Source: Anisakis pegreffii (Eukaryota; Nematoda; Chromadorea; Rhabditida; Anisakidae). From it: a stretch of DNA of 64,000 nucleotides. Of this stretch, positions 51,831 through 64,000 are shown in pieces. Location of the stretch: assembly GCA_035041965.1 (NCBI GenBank), contig JAPYMA010000016.1, forward strand, positions 123,956-187,955. Reading direction: 5' to 3'. The stretch's first letter is position 1; every line of letters starts with the position of its first letter. The translations under genes were made by a program, and so were the position numbers. The notes under the pieces were generated by a model. It saw only the letters and a program-made list of their open reading frames with translations. It searched no databases and had not been told where the DNA came from.

Positions 51831-54711
51831 CAGGCGTTGCGATTTCATGCCTAGGTGATTCATCGTTGTTTGTACTTTCGCGATTTCTGTCGCGACAATA
51901 TTATCTAGATGATTTTCTGAGAATTGAATTACGAATGTGATTATACAAGCGTTTAAAATTTGAACATTTTCATCGAATACTTCTTCGAGGAAATTCACGG
52001 GATAGATCCCACACAAAGTATATTTGGTCAATCTTCATCACTTCAACTTAATCGAATAATGCTCTTACAGATGTTTAAAAACTCCAGCCAAATTAGAAAA
52101 AACATCTCGTCCACTTTTAGAATATGGTCAATGTCCGGACAATAGTCAAACAGAAATGCACACCAACTCAAAGCCTGGAGACCAGTTCACTTCATCTGTC
52201 AACAAAAGTTTCGTTACTATCCGAAAGAAAAATCTTCGAATATCTGCTTATAAAACAGAATAATGCATGTAAAAAGTTATCCATGCACATTGATCTGCAG
52301 CACTGCTTGAGCTATAATTTGAAAGTCAAAAGAACATTGAATAGTCAAAAAATTTTCAGATTCTTCTTGAAAAAAGTATGTGTTCCTAAGCTTTCATTCA
52401 ATTCATTTCGTTCAGAGTGACCTTACGTAAGCAAACATGTTTCAGTACGAAGCATATTTGTCAGTAGATTCAGGTGTGGGACGGAGAGGAGACCGCAGTG
52501 TGGGAAAGATGGAACCGTCACCTCGAAATTCAACATCTCTTGCACCCTCTTCCTTTTTGCAAGTAACCTGCACCGTCACTGATATGATGCCCTATCAAAG
52601 AATTCGTAATGACAAAAATGAACTCATAGCAGTTACCTTCCTGATGAAATTTCAACGTATGTCGATGAAGTTTTTGAACGACATCATGATGTTTTGAATT
52701 TTCCTACTAAATTCTTTCGTTGGTCATTTGATCTGTTACAAGACCAACCACTAACAGTAACACAACATGTAATTGCAAAACGTTCCTAATCACGAACATC
52801 TTCAAATTAATTCAAGTAGTAAAAGATACGAGTTCAGTACATTATTTACATAGCCAAGCTTCTTGTTCACGAAGTAAGTTTACGAAGAATAAAGTTCACG
52901 GCTGTATGGGCCGCTTTCAATTTTCTTCATTTCGAATGCAGTCATTCTGCAGCTCCGTTGAGATTCAATTTTTATTAAGATTCGAAATTTTTCTAATGAG
53001 TTTTTCGAAACCCTCTATTCATTAGAAACTAATATCAAGCTTTAGGCAATTAAAAAAATCTGCAGAATCACCTTATTACATCGTTATGTCGATAGATCTG
53101 ACGATTCTGAAGTGAACGGTATAAAAACAATAAGAGTCTTACTTAAAAGCAAGCAATACTTAAATGTGCAAAATATTATCCTTTAAATTTATATGCTTTA
53201 AAGAATTATTATCGCAAATGATTGTTTCTGTTACTGTTCTGATGATGCTTTTCAAGATGGTAGTTCTTCCAGTTACAACAATGGAAATTACAAGAATCTT
53301 CGTACCACAGTGAAAAAAACCCCTTTTCATGATTATTACAATTCAAATTAGTCAAGATTTTTCAGTATCATGATGTGGTGGGGAATCGAGACTCAGTCTA
53401 ACGGAACGTCAAATAAATTATTACGAAAATCTGCATTAACGTACGTATTCAAGCATATTCTTATGCTACAAGCATAATCTTATGTTCAAGCTAAAATTAA
53501 ACTCGCGATTATTTTGTCTATTTGTAGAAGTAAAACACGTGCTCCTTTCACATGTTTTGACAGTAATCGTCCGACGAACAGAATTCAAAGCAGTGAACAA
53601 AAACGTATTGTTCGTGGACTGGACATAGCATATCTGTTGTATTCCTCGGAAAAATTGAACACAAATTTCGTTATGCAATGATTAGTTTAATAATGCAGTT
53701 CAGTTTATCAATGAAATGATACAACTTTTTTGATGGGGCAATTTGTGCGGCAGTAATGAAGACGGAACTATTGAAATTTAGGAATTTATTTGAAAGTGTT
53801 TGTGACTGAAACTTATGATAAATTTCAATCACAATGCCTTTCAAACGATACACTGCAATGCATCTGACAATGCCCATCGTCATTCGCAAAATGCACCCTC
53901 ATTTTAGGCAATAACATTTCTTGCTTCGAAATCTCAATTTTCAGTTGTAGAAGAATAGTCGTTTCAATAAAAATTGGCGTGAAATGTAGAAATGAGATTT
54001 AAACTGACAATAATAGTTCCTTAAAACTCTATTTGGACGTTCGCTCCTGAAACAAGTTGCATGATTGCTCTTGATTCGCTGCAGTTGCATGCGAAAAGTA
54101 CCACGCAAATACCTCATGGTCTACTTTGGACAGATGAGCTGATGAATTGCACAATATTTTCGCTGATAACGAGAATAGCGTATTAAGAAAGGATCCAATA
54201 TGACTTGCGTGCACCCATTTATCGTTTTAAAGATATTCTCATTGAATCGATTAAGATATTCTCATTGCTTGAACGATATTGCCACTGCTCAAATCATTTA
54301 ATCATAATATTTTGCGCAAAATGATCAATGGTATAGTCGCTTTCGATGAGCTTTTGATCACTTCTCTGATGTACCTCATCTCATCAATTTGGACACACAG
54401 ATTTGATAAGTACTGATTTGGACTCATAAAAACGAACAGCACTGATTTGCAAATAGAATGCTGTTTTTTTTGTGGATTATGGTCAGTAGGAACGTTACAT
54501 TGGGTAAATATGTAAGCACATCTCTCGAAATTAGCGAATAACGAAGCAAATTGGAGAGTGTGGGTGTACTCCGAGACTCAAATTGTGTAGCCATTTTTTC
54601 CTAGCTAAAGTAACAGTTAAACAAACGATATTCAGGTTCCAACAAATAAGAACTGCTCAAATGCATATCCACTAAACGTTAAAAAACAGCGGACTGGTTG
54701 ACCAATCGCAC

Positions 54712-54718
54712 TATAAAA
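54712..54718 (+). promoter_or_regulatory. TATA box of the right C_tripleX gene
   Basis: TATAAAA, 51 bases before the ATG at 54,769, in sequence matching the left copy, including the CCAAT motif. Confidence 0.6.
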
Positions 54719-54768
54719 GCATTGTTCAATCTCACTGGAACACATCGCATCTCATTACATCCATTAAT

Positions 54769-57224
54769 ATGAATCACTGCATCGCTTATATATTTGTGCT
54801 TACGTCATTATCTTGTACTTCGCTGGCACAGGTAATTAATCAATATTTTCTATAAAAACATTTATTTCCATTCACGCGTTGAACTTAGAGTATAGACGAT
54901 TTTTAGTGCTCGTCAATCATATCATTAGAAGTAACTGTTTGCCGGTTGAATATGTGGTTAACGCTTGATCAAGTCTGATTATTTCAGCAGCAGTCAGCAT
55001 CGTGCGTGAATCAGTGTGCACAGAACTGCATACAAAGTGCGATACAGCAATGCCAGCAAAGCTGTCAACAGTCTTGGTTTGTAATATTCATCATTTTGAT
55101 GTTTCATAAATACGCTATGATCTCATTATTGACACCATTATGTGTATATCAATTTGCAGTGGACAGTCAATAGACCAGCAAGTGGCATCTGGTTCGGTCA
55201 TTCCTCAAGGAATGTTCACACCTCAAGGTGTTCCAGGACCGTTTGGGACTCCATCGTCACCATTGGTTCGTGGGTTAATGAATCAAAGAAGTGGACCAAT
55301 ATATCTCATGCCAGGAAAACCATATAATCCGAATGTTCGAATCAATGGAGATGCAAATATCCTATCGAATCAACAATATCCTCAACGCCAAATAATAGGT
55401 GGATCGAAAGGCATTATGAGTAGTATCACAGGGAGTAGTGTTTGTGTTGATGTGTGCATGCCACTTTGTACACCACAGTGCATTGCCAGTTCACCAATCA
55501 CGCCTCTGATCAACGAACGTCCTGGTACAATTGTAACCGGTGGACCCGGCCTGGTAATTCCCCCAACAACATTCCCACTTCAAGGCAAACCAGGTCCAGT
55601 AGTACAACCACAAGCAACTATTGGTGGTCCCAGTTCCGCGCCGTACGGAGGGCCGGGCCCTGTGATTCCATCGCAAACCATTCCTACACCACCTCAAAAT
55701 GTTGTGCCTTTTGCCGAACAATCGCCAATATGTATATCCATCTGCATGCCCCGATGCAAAAGTGAATGTGTCCATCAAACTATAATCCCCTCCATTGATC
55801 AGTACCCTCCAAATCAAATCACTTCGCAGCCAAATCAATGTTTGCCCATATGTATGCCATCATGTAGTCAACAGTGTGTTGAAGCTCAGCCTCAGCCAAC
55901 CATAATCCCTAAACCTATCCCAGTTCAACCACAACCCGTACCTGTTCCATCGATAAGACCCCCACCAGTAGTACCACAGCCAGCTGTTTCACAACCAATT
56001 CAGTGTATAGACATCTGCATGCCGATGTGTAGCCAACAGTGTATCAGTACACAGCCTCAGCCCACAATCGTACCTGAACCGGCTCCAGTCCAGCCTCAGC
56101 CTCTGCCCATACCATCTGTCCAACCATTACCAGTTGTACCACAACCAACTCAGTGCACAGCCGTCTGTATGCCCACTTGTAGCCAAGAGTGTATCAGCAC
56201 ACAACCTCAGCCAACCATCATCCCTGAACCTGTCCCGGTTCAGCCACAGCCTGTACCTGTTCCATCGATAAGACCCCTACCAGTAGTACCACAGCCAGCT
56301 GTTTCACAACCAATTCAGTGCATAGCCGTCTGTATGCCCACTTGTAGCCAACAGTGTATCAGTACACAGCCTCAGCCCACAATCGTACCTGAACCGGCTC
56401 CAGTCCAGCCTCAGCCTCTGCCCATACCATCTGTCCAACCATTACCAGTTGTACCACAACCAACTCAGTGCACAGCCGTCTGTATGCCCACTTGTAGCCA
56501 AGAGTGTATCAGCACACAACCTCAGCCAACCACCATCCCTGAACCTGTCCCGGTTCAGCCACAGCCTGTACCTGTTCCATCGATAAGACCCTTACCAGTA
56601 GTACCACAGCCAGCTGTTTCACAACCAATTCAGTGCATAGCCGTCTGTATGCCCACTTGTAGCCAACAGTGTATCAGTACACAGCCCCAGCCCACAATCG
56701 TTCCTGAACCGGTTCCAGTGCATCCTCAGCCTGTGCCCATACCATCTGTCCAACCATTACCAGTTGCACCACAACCAAAACAATGCATACCCGTTTGTAT
56801 GCCGTCATGCACTCAACACTGCATCGAAGCTCGCCGCCAGCCCATCATCGTACCTGAACCTGTACCAGTTCAACCTCACCCTCTGCCTGTTCCCATTGTG
56901 CCACAACCGGTCGTATCACAACCGAAACTATGCATATCCGTTTGCATGCCAACATGCACTCAGCAATGCATCAGCAGTCAACCTTTTATGGATGAACCTG
57001 TTACAATTGCGCCTCAGTCACAGCCTCAACCGGTACCAGTCGCATCACAATACCAACCCTCCATTCCCAGCAATCCAATGCTCGAGCCAGTTCCATCAAC
57101 GATATCAGCTCAACCCCACACGACTCAGTGTATTCCATCAAAAACTCAATCTGAGTGCCAATGTCCAGAAAATTATATCATTTGTTCGAATGAGAAACAA
57201 TCAAATCAGTGCTGTCGCAAATAA
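54769..57224 (+). CDS. Secreted C_tripleX cysteine-repeat protein, copy 2
   Basis: Exons 54769-54831, 54988-55076 and 55160-57224, with the same phases and length (738 residues) as copy 1. The large exon encodes exactly the same residues as copy 1. The only protein change I see is in exon 2, where the second codon after CAGCAG changes ACA to GCA (Thr to Ala: QQSTSC to QQSASC). Introns and upstream DNA differ at scattered sites. Promoter, splice sites, stop and AATAAA (57,337) are all intact, so both copies should be expressed. Function is as for copy 1: a predicted secreted, disulfide-rich structural protein. Confidence 0.88.
56151..56780 (+). repeat. 315-bp internal tandem repeat in C_tripleX copy 2
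   Basis: Same two-unit in-frame repeat as in copy 1, at the +9,036 offset. Confidence 0.85.
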
Positions 57225-57336
57225 TTGTATCTCATCAACCATTCACATTTTATCAACAACGTTATCTGCCATCTATAGCTGACGTATATAAGTGATGTTT
57301 TGTTGTATATTTTGTGGGATTACGTTTTGACGACTC

Positions 57337-57342
57337 AATAAA
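57337..57342 (+). terminator. Poly(A) signal of C_tripleX copy 2
   Basis: AATAAA, 113 bases after the stop codon. Confidence 0.6.
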
Positions 57343-60300
57343 TTCACATTGCAATTTATCGAATGATTTCCTGCACCAATAACTTGCAATCAAAAGTGAC
57401 TTTGACTGCGAGTTAAGCTTCACTCAACTTTTCAAACCATTTCGGACGAATTTTCCGGCAGTATTTTGATACGATTGATCATTGGCGTTATGATACGACC
57501 ATAAACAAAGTTGTTGTCGAAACCAATCGCGAAATATTTTTTCAATGGATCAATCCATCATATAATCACGTAAATGTTCAAGCATGCAGACGCATTATTG
57601 GATCCGATCATCGAATAAACAAATGCATACAGAATAATCCAACAAATTTTCGAATTGAATCCACCCACCACTCCCCCACCCATTTCATCTCAGTTAGCGC
57701 AGAGTAACCATATCAATGCACATTGTATCACTAGAGATCAATGTTATACATTAATACAGCAATATAGGCGTTAAAATCTTCAAGGTACCAGTACCCTCAG
57801 CTTTGCCCGGTAACGTATGAATTTCTTTGCACCATTCGATTGCTCAGAATCTCTACTTTCAGAGAAACATATATTTTGTCGAGCGATTTTGCTTTCTTGA
57901 GGAGATATGGCTATTTTCATAATGAAATGCGGTTTGCCATCTTCGAGCCTACCATCTCCTCAAGTTTGCCCAATAACATATAAATATTTGTACACCAGTC
58001 CATCCAGGGGAATCTCTAAATACAGAAAAACATATATCTTCCCGAGTGATTATGCTTTCTTGACGAGATATAGCTATTTTTCTAAAGCCATCTCAATTAG
58101 CGCAGTGGCACTCATTCAATGCACATTGTATCACTATAGATCAATGTTATACATTAATACAGCAATATGGGCGTTAATATCATCAAGGTACCACTACCCT
58201 CAGCTTTGTCCGGTAACATATGAATTTCTTTGCACCATTCGATTGCTCAGAATCTCTACTTTCAGAGAAACAAATATTTTGTCGAACGATTTTGCTTTCT
58301 TGAGGAGATATGGCTATTTTCTTAATGAAATGCGGTTTGCCATCTTCGAGCCTACCATCTCCTCAAGTTTGCCCAATAACATATAAATATTTGTACACCA
58401 GTCCATCCAGGGGAATCTCTAAATACAGAAAAACATATATCTTCCCGAGTGATTATGCTTTCTTGACGAGATATAGCTGTTTTTCTAAAGCCATCTGAAT
58501 TAGCGCAGAGTCACTCATTCAATGCACATCGTATCACTATAGATCAATGTTATTCATTAATACAGCAATATAGGCGTTATAATATTCAAGGTACCAGTAC
58601 CCTCAGCTTTGTCCGGTAACATATGAATTTCTTTGCACCATTCGATCGCTCAGAATCTCTACCTTCAGAGAAACATATATTTTGTCGAGCGATTTTGCTT
58701 TCTTGAGGAGATATGGCTATTTTCTTAATGAAATGCGGTTTGCCATCTTCGAGCCTACCATCTCCTCAAGTTTGCCCAATAACATATAAATATTTGTACA
58801 CCAGTCGATCCAGGGGAATCTCTGAATACAGAAAAACATATGCCTTTTCGAATGATTTTGCTTTCTTGACGAGATATAGCTGTTTTTCTAAAGCCATCTG
58901 AATTAGCGCAGAGGCACTCACTCAATGCACATTGTATCACTATAGATCAATGTTATACATTAATACAGCAATATGGGCGTTATAATATTCATGGTACCAG
59001 TACCCTCAGCTTTGCCCGGTAACGTATGAATTTCTTTGCACCATTCGATTGCTCAGAATCTCTACTTTCAGAGAAACATATATTTTGTCGAGCGATTTTG
59101 CTTTCTTGAGGAGATATGGCTATTTTCTTAATGAAATGCGGTTTGCCATCTTCGAGCCTACCATCTCCTCAAGTTTGCCCAATAACATATAAATATTTGT
59201 ACACCAGTCGATCCAGGGGAATCTCTAAATACAGAAAAACATATATCTTCCCGAGTGATTATGCTTTCTTGACGAGATATAGCTATTTTTCTAAAGCCAT
59301 CTCAATTAGCGCAGAGGCACTCATTCAATGCACATTGTATCACTATAGATCAATGTTATACATTAATACAGCAATATAGGCGTTAAAATCTTCAAGGTAC
59401 CAGTACCCTCAGCTTTGCCCGGTAACATATGAATTTCTTTGCACCATTCGATTGCTCAGAATCTCTACTTTCAGAGAAACATATATTTTGTCGAGCGATT
59501 TTGCTTTCTTGAGGAGATATGGCTATTTTCTTAATGAAATGCGGTTTGCCATCTTCGAGCCTACCATCTCCTCAAGTTTGCCCAATAACATATAAATATT
59601 TGTACACCAGTCGATCCAGCGGAATCTCTGGATTCAGAAAAACATATATCTTTTCGAGTGATTTTGCTTTCTTGACGAGATATAGCTATTTTTCTAAAGC
59701 CATCTCAATTAGCGCAGAGGCACTCATTCAATGCACATTGTATCACTATAGATCAATGTTATACATTAATACAGCAACATAGGCGTTAAAATCTTCAAGG
59801 TAACAGTAACCTTAGCTTTGCCCAGTAACATGTGAATTTCTTTGCACCATTCGATTGCAGAGAATTTCTACTTTCAGAGAAACATATTTTGTCGAGCGAT
59901 TTTGCTTTCTTGAGGAGATATGGCTGTTTTCTTAATGAAATGCGGTTTGCTATCTTCGAGCCTACCGTCCTCTCAAGTTTGCCCAAAACATATAAATATT
60001 TGTACACCATTCGATCCAGCGGAATCTCTAAATTCAGAAAAACATACATTTTTCTGATTGATTTTGGTTTCATGACGAGATATAGCTATTTTTCTAAAGC
60101 CATCTCAATTAGCGCAGAGGCACTCATTCAATACACATTGCATCACTATAGATCAATGTTATACATTAATACAGCAACATAGGCGTTAAAATCTTCAAGG
60201 TAGCAGTACCCTCAGCTTTGCCCGATGACACATGAATTTATACGCACCACTCGATTGCTCGGAATCGCTACTTTCCGAGAAACATATATTTTTTCGAGCG

Positions 60301-61128
60301 ATTTCGCTTTCCTGAGGAGATATAGCTATTTTCTTAATGAAATGCGGTTTGCTATCTTCGAGCCTATCGTCTCCTCAGGTTTGCCCAATATCATATGAAT
60401 ATTTGAACACCATTCGGTCCAGCGGAATCTCCGAATTCAGAAAAACATATATCTTTTTCAATGATTTTGCTTTGTTGACGAGATATAGCTATTTTTATAA
60501 AGCCAGCTCAATTAGCGCAGTGGCACTCATTCAATGCGCGTCGTACCAGTACAGATCAATGTTATACATTAATACAGCAACATAAGCTAACAGTAACCTC
60601 AAGGTAACAGTAACCTCAGCTTTGCCCGGTAACATGTGAATTTCTTTCCACCATTCGATTGCAGAGAATTTCTACTTTCAGAGAAATATATATTTTGTCG
60701 AGCGATTTTGCTTTCTTGAGGAGATATGGATGTTTTCTTAATGAAATGCGGTTTGCTATCTTCGAGCCTACCGTCCTCTCAAGTTTGCCCAGTAACATAT
60801 AAATATTTGTACACCATTCGATCCAGCGGAATCTCTGAATTCAGAAAAACATATGTCTTTTTGAATGATTTTGCTTTGTTGACGAGATATAGCTATTTTT
60901 CTGAAGCCATCTCTATTAGCGCAGTGGCACTCATTCAATGAACATTGTATCACTATAGATCGATGTTATACATTAATGCAGCAGTATAGGCGTTAAGGTC
61001 TTCAATATACCAGTACCCTCAGCTTTACCCGGTAATATATGAGTTTCTTTGCACCATTCGATTGCCCAGAATCTCTACTTTTAGGAAAACATACATTCTG
61101 CAGAGCGATTTTGCTTTCTTGAGGAGAT

Positions 61129-61329
61129 ATGGCTATTTTTCTGAAGCCATCTCAATTATCGCAGAGTCACTCATTCAATGCACATTGTATCACTATAGAT
61201 CAATGTTATACATTAATGCAGCAGTATAGGCGTTAAGGTCTTCAATATACCAGTACCCTCAGCTTTACCCGGTAATATATGAGTTTCTTTGCACCATTCG
61301 ATTGCCCAGAATCTCTACTTTCAGGAAAA
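61129..61329. repeat. Recombinant short satellite unit (about 200 bp)
   Basis: At 61,129 part A switches directly into the end of part B (GGCTATTTTTCTGAAGCC), skipping about 200 bases. The following sequence shares private variants (GCAGCAGTATAGG, CTTCAATATACC, CTTTACCCGG) with 60,975-61,090. This is the footprint of unequal exchange between parts A and B. Confidence 0.75.
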
Positions 61330-61568
61330 TTGGCGGCATAACATTACCGTACTGCATGCGCACGACAAGACACTTGGCGCTACTCTGCAATACTGCTCAC
61401 TCAACCAACGCGCACCTCATTCATACACATTTATTTCGTTTCGTAAAGTCCCCAACTTTAATCGTAACCAACTTTTATAACTCTTTTCAGTACCATTACT
61501 ATTTATTACTAATAAAATTTAACCGCGTTATTAATACTCATTCTACGCGATTACACCATTATTATAAA
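61330..61568. other. Non-satellite insertion inside the array
   Basis: About 240 bases (TGGCGGCATAACATTACC … TTATTATAAAAG) have no similarity to the 403-bp unit. The satellite resumes at GCACCGTTCC, about 40 bases earlier in the unit than where it stopped. The insertion separates the variable left block from the homogenised right block. No coding or terminal-repeat signal is seen. Confidence 0.75.
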
Positions 61569-64000
61569 AGAATTGCACCGTTCCATTGCTCAGAATCTCT
61601 ACTTTCAGAGAAACATATATTTTGTTGAGCGATTTTGCTTTCTTGAGGAGATATAGCTATTTTCTTAATGAAATGGGGTTTGCCATCTTCGAGCCTACCG
61701 TCTCCTCAAGTTTGCCCAATAACATATAGATATTTGCACACCAGTCGATCCAGCGGAATCTCTGAATTCAGAAAAACATATATCTTTTTGAGTGATTTTG
61801 CATTCTTGACGAGATCTAGTTATTTTTCTAAATCCATCTCAATTAGCGCAGAGGAACTCATTCAATGCACATTGTATCACGAAAGATCAATGTTATACAT
61901 TAATATAGCAATATAGGCGTTAAAATCTTCAAGGTACCAGTACTCTCATCTTTGCCCGGTAACATATAAATTTCTATGCACCGTTCGATTGCTCAGAATC
62001 TCTACTTTCAGAGAAACATATATTTTGTTGAGCGATTTTGCTTTCTTGAGGAGATATAGCTATTTTCTTAATGAAATGGGGTTTGCCATCTTCGAGCCTA
62101 CCGTCTCCTCAAGCTTGCCCAATAACATATAGATATTTGCACACCAGTCGATCGAGCGGAATCTCTGAATTCAGAAAAACATATATCTTTTTGAGTGATT
62201 TTGCATTCTTGACGAGATCTAGTTATTTTTCTAAATCCATCTCAATTAGCGCAGAGGAACTCATTCAATGCACATTGTATCACGAAAGATCAATGTTATA
62301 CATTAATATAGCAATATAGGCGTTAAAATCTTCAAGGTACCAGTACTCTCATCTTTGCCCGGTAACATATAAATTTCTATGCACCGTTCCATTGCTCAGA
62401 ATCTCTACTTTCAGAGAAACATATATTTTGTTGAGCGATTTTGCTTCCTTGAGGAGATAGAGCTATTTTCATAATGAAATGGGGTTTGCCATCTTCGAGC
62501 CTACCGTCTCCTCAAGCTTGCCCAATAACATATAGATATTTGCACACCAGTCGATCGAGCGGAATCTCTGAATTCAGAAAAACATATATCTTTTTGAGTG
62601 ATTTTGCATTCTTGACGAGATCTAGTTATTTTTCTAAATCCATCTCAATTAGCGCAGAGGAACTCATTCAATGCACATTGTATCACGAAAGATCAATGTT
62701 ATACATTAATATAGCAATATAGGCGTTAAAATCTTCAAGGTACCAGTACTCTCATCTTTGCCCGGTAACATATAAATTTCTATGCACCGTTCCATTGCTC
62801 AGAATCTCTACTTTCAGAGAAACATATATTTTGTTGAGCGATTTTGCTTCCTTGAGGAGATAGAGCTATTTTCATAATGAAATGGGGTTTGCCATCTTCG
62901 AGCCTACCGTCTCCTCAAGCTTGCCCAATAACATATAGATATTTGCACACCAGTCGATCGAGCGGAATCTCTGAATTCAGAAAAACATATATCTTTTTGA
63001 GTGATTTTGCATTCTTGACGAGATCTAGTTATTTTTCTAAATCCATCTCAATTAGCGCAGAGGAACTCATTCAATGCACATTGTATCACGAAAGATCAAT
63101 GTTATACATTAATATAGCAATATAGGCGTTAAAATCTTCAAGGTACCAGTACTCTCATCTTTGCCCGGTAACATATAAATTTCTATGCACCGTTCGATTG
63201 CTCAGAATCTCTACTTTCAGAGAAACATATATTTTGTTGAGCGATTTTGCTTTCTTGAGGAGATATAGCTATTTTCTTAATGAAATGGGGTTTGCCATCT
63301 TCGAGCCTACCGTCTCCTCAAGCTTGCCCAATAACATATAGATATTTGCACACCAGTCGATCGAGCGGAATCTCTGAATTCAGAAAAACATATATCTTTT
63401 TGAGTGATTTTGCATTCTTGACGAGATCTAGTTATTTTTCTAAATCCATCTCAATTAGCGCAGAGGAACTCATTCAATGCACATTGTATCACGAAAGATC
63501 AATGTTATACATTAATATAGCAATATAGGCGTTAAAATCTTCAAGGTACCAGTACTCTCATCTTTGCCCGGTAACATATAAATTTCTATGCACCGTTCCA
63601 TTGCTCAGAATCTCTACTTTCAGAGAAACATATATTTTGTTGAGCGATTTTGCTTCCTTGAGGAGATAGAGCTATTTTCATAATGAAATGGGGTTTGCCA
63701 TCTTCGAGCCTACCGTCTCCTCAAGCTTGCCCAATAACATATAGATATTTGCACACCAGTCGATCGAGCGGAATCTCTGAATTCAGAAAAACATATATCT
63801 TTTTGAGTGATTTTGCATTCTTGACGAGATCTAGTTATTTTTCTAAATCCATCTCAATTAGCGCAGAGGAACTCATTCAATGCACATTGTATCACGAAAG
63901 ATCAATGTTATACATTAATATAGCAATATAGGCGTTAAAATCTTCAAGGTACCAGTACTCTCATCTTTGCCCGGTAACATATAAATTTCTATGCACCGTT

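Larger units (their letters stand above)
49702..52800. other. Intergenic between emerin and the right duplication copy
   Basis: No supported gene. It holds a TAA microsatellite (about 50,925-50,990) and a degenerate repeat (51,690-51,830). Short frames such as 52,437-52,697 (+) have no family match. The stretch around 50,380-50,450 has a tRNA-like A-box, but no cloverleaf can be drawn. The emerin promoter is expected just right of 49,701. Confidence 0.45.
52801..57682. repeat. Segmental duplication, right copy (4.88 kb)
   Basis: Direct-orientation copy of 43,594-48,646. The offset is 9,207 bases at the left end and 9,036 over the gene, because of indels near the left end. The deletion relative to the left copy has the 4-base word ACTT at both ends. 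The right end runs straight into the 403-bp satellite after the shared C-rich tract. Confidence 0.92.
57683..64000. repeat. 403-bp tandem satellite array, running off the right edge
   Basis: The anchor word GGAGATATGGCTATTTTC and its variants recur at about 57,907, 58,310, 58,713, 59,116, 59,519, 59,922, 60,322, 60,726, 61,129, then 61,653, 62,056, 62,459, 62,862, 63,265 and 63,668. The spacing is 403 bases with few indels. Each unit contains two related parts. Part A starts TTTGCCCGGTAACATATGA, and part B starts TTTGCCCAATAACATATAA 163 bases later. They share roughly 115 bases of clear similarity, so the unit is an old dimer. Units left of 61,330 vary noticeably. Those right of 61,570 are almost identical to each other. 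Open frames of about 82 codons recur because the units are homogenised; I do not regard them as genes. Confidence 0.95.

Noticed and set aside
57907..63931. Recurrent open frames of 62-159 codons in the satellite (for example MKWGLPSSSLPSPQ…)
   Set aside because: They recur with the 403-bp unit and lack domains. Other units and the opposite strand give equally long frames, and the divergent block breaks them. Their conservation follows from repeat homogenisation.

Overview
The window looks like nematode nuclear DNA. It is AT-rich, and its genes are split into short exons by introns that start GT and mostly end TTTCAG, TTGCAG or TTGAAG. The recognisable genes are ones nematodes carry: an EGO-1/RRF-1-type cellular RNA-dependent RNA polymerase, a DUF273 putative glycosyltransferase, a LEM-domain emerin and a C_tripleX (C-x3-C-x3-C) cysteine-repeat secreted protein. 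The species cannot be fixed from sequence alone. A spirurine/ascarid-like nematode is a guess based on intron length and base composition.

Left part (1-20 kb). The C-terminal end of an SLX1 structure-specific nuclease subunit enters at the left edge (+). A long intergenic stretch follows, with a GC-rich palindromic element near 4.0-4.3 kb. Next is a nine-exon gene (5.5-10.2 kb, +) for an unrecognised, probably nuclear protein of about 660 residues with a poly-lysine run, an AT-hook and an acidic tail. A smaller set of possible exons lies at 10.4-11.7 kb. A decayed hAT transposon with both terminal repeats and an 8-bp target duplication sits at 12.1-13.1 kb. The 3' half of a DUF273 gene lies on the minus strand at 15.3-17.3 kb.

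Centre (20-40 kb). One gene fills almost 19 kb of the + strand: the RdRP of the small-RNA amplification pathway. I resolved 32 exons whose phases all agree. They give about 1,591 residues, including the DLDGD active site, and run to the stop codon at 39,980; only the extreme N-terminus is uncertain. The gene contains a 38-nt microexon and an apparent GC-AG intron. That intron also hosts an antisense, broken envelope-like retroelement fragment.

Right part (40-64 kb). First comes a graveyard of retroelement scraps: Ty3/gypsy reverse transcriptase and RTE-type LINE endonuclease. Then a 5-kb segmental duplication (43.6-48.6 and 52.8-57.7 kb) carries two complete copies of the C_tripleX gene. Between the copies lies a minus-strand emerin gene whose membrane-anchor exon I cannot find. 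The second copy abuts a 403-bp tandem satellite that runs off the right edge. The satellite unit is itself built of two related parts, and the array has an older divergent block and a younger homogenised block separated by an insertion.

The genes do not form one pathway. The clearest biological theme is genome defence and instability: an RNAi amplification polymerase whose own intron carries a retroelement scrap, next to a young duplication and a satellite array.
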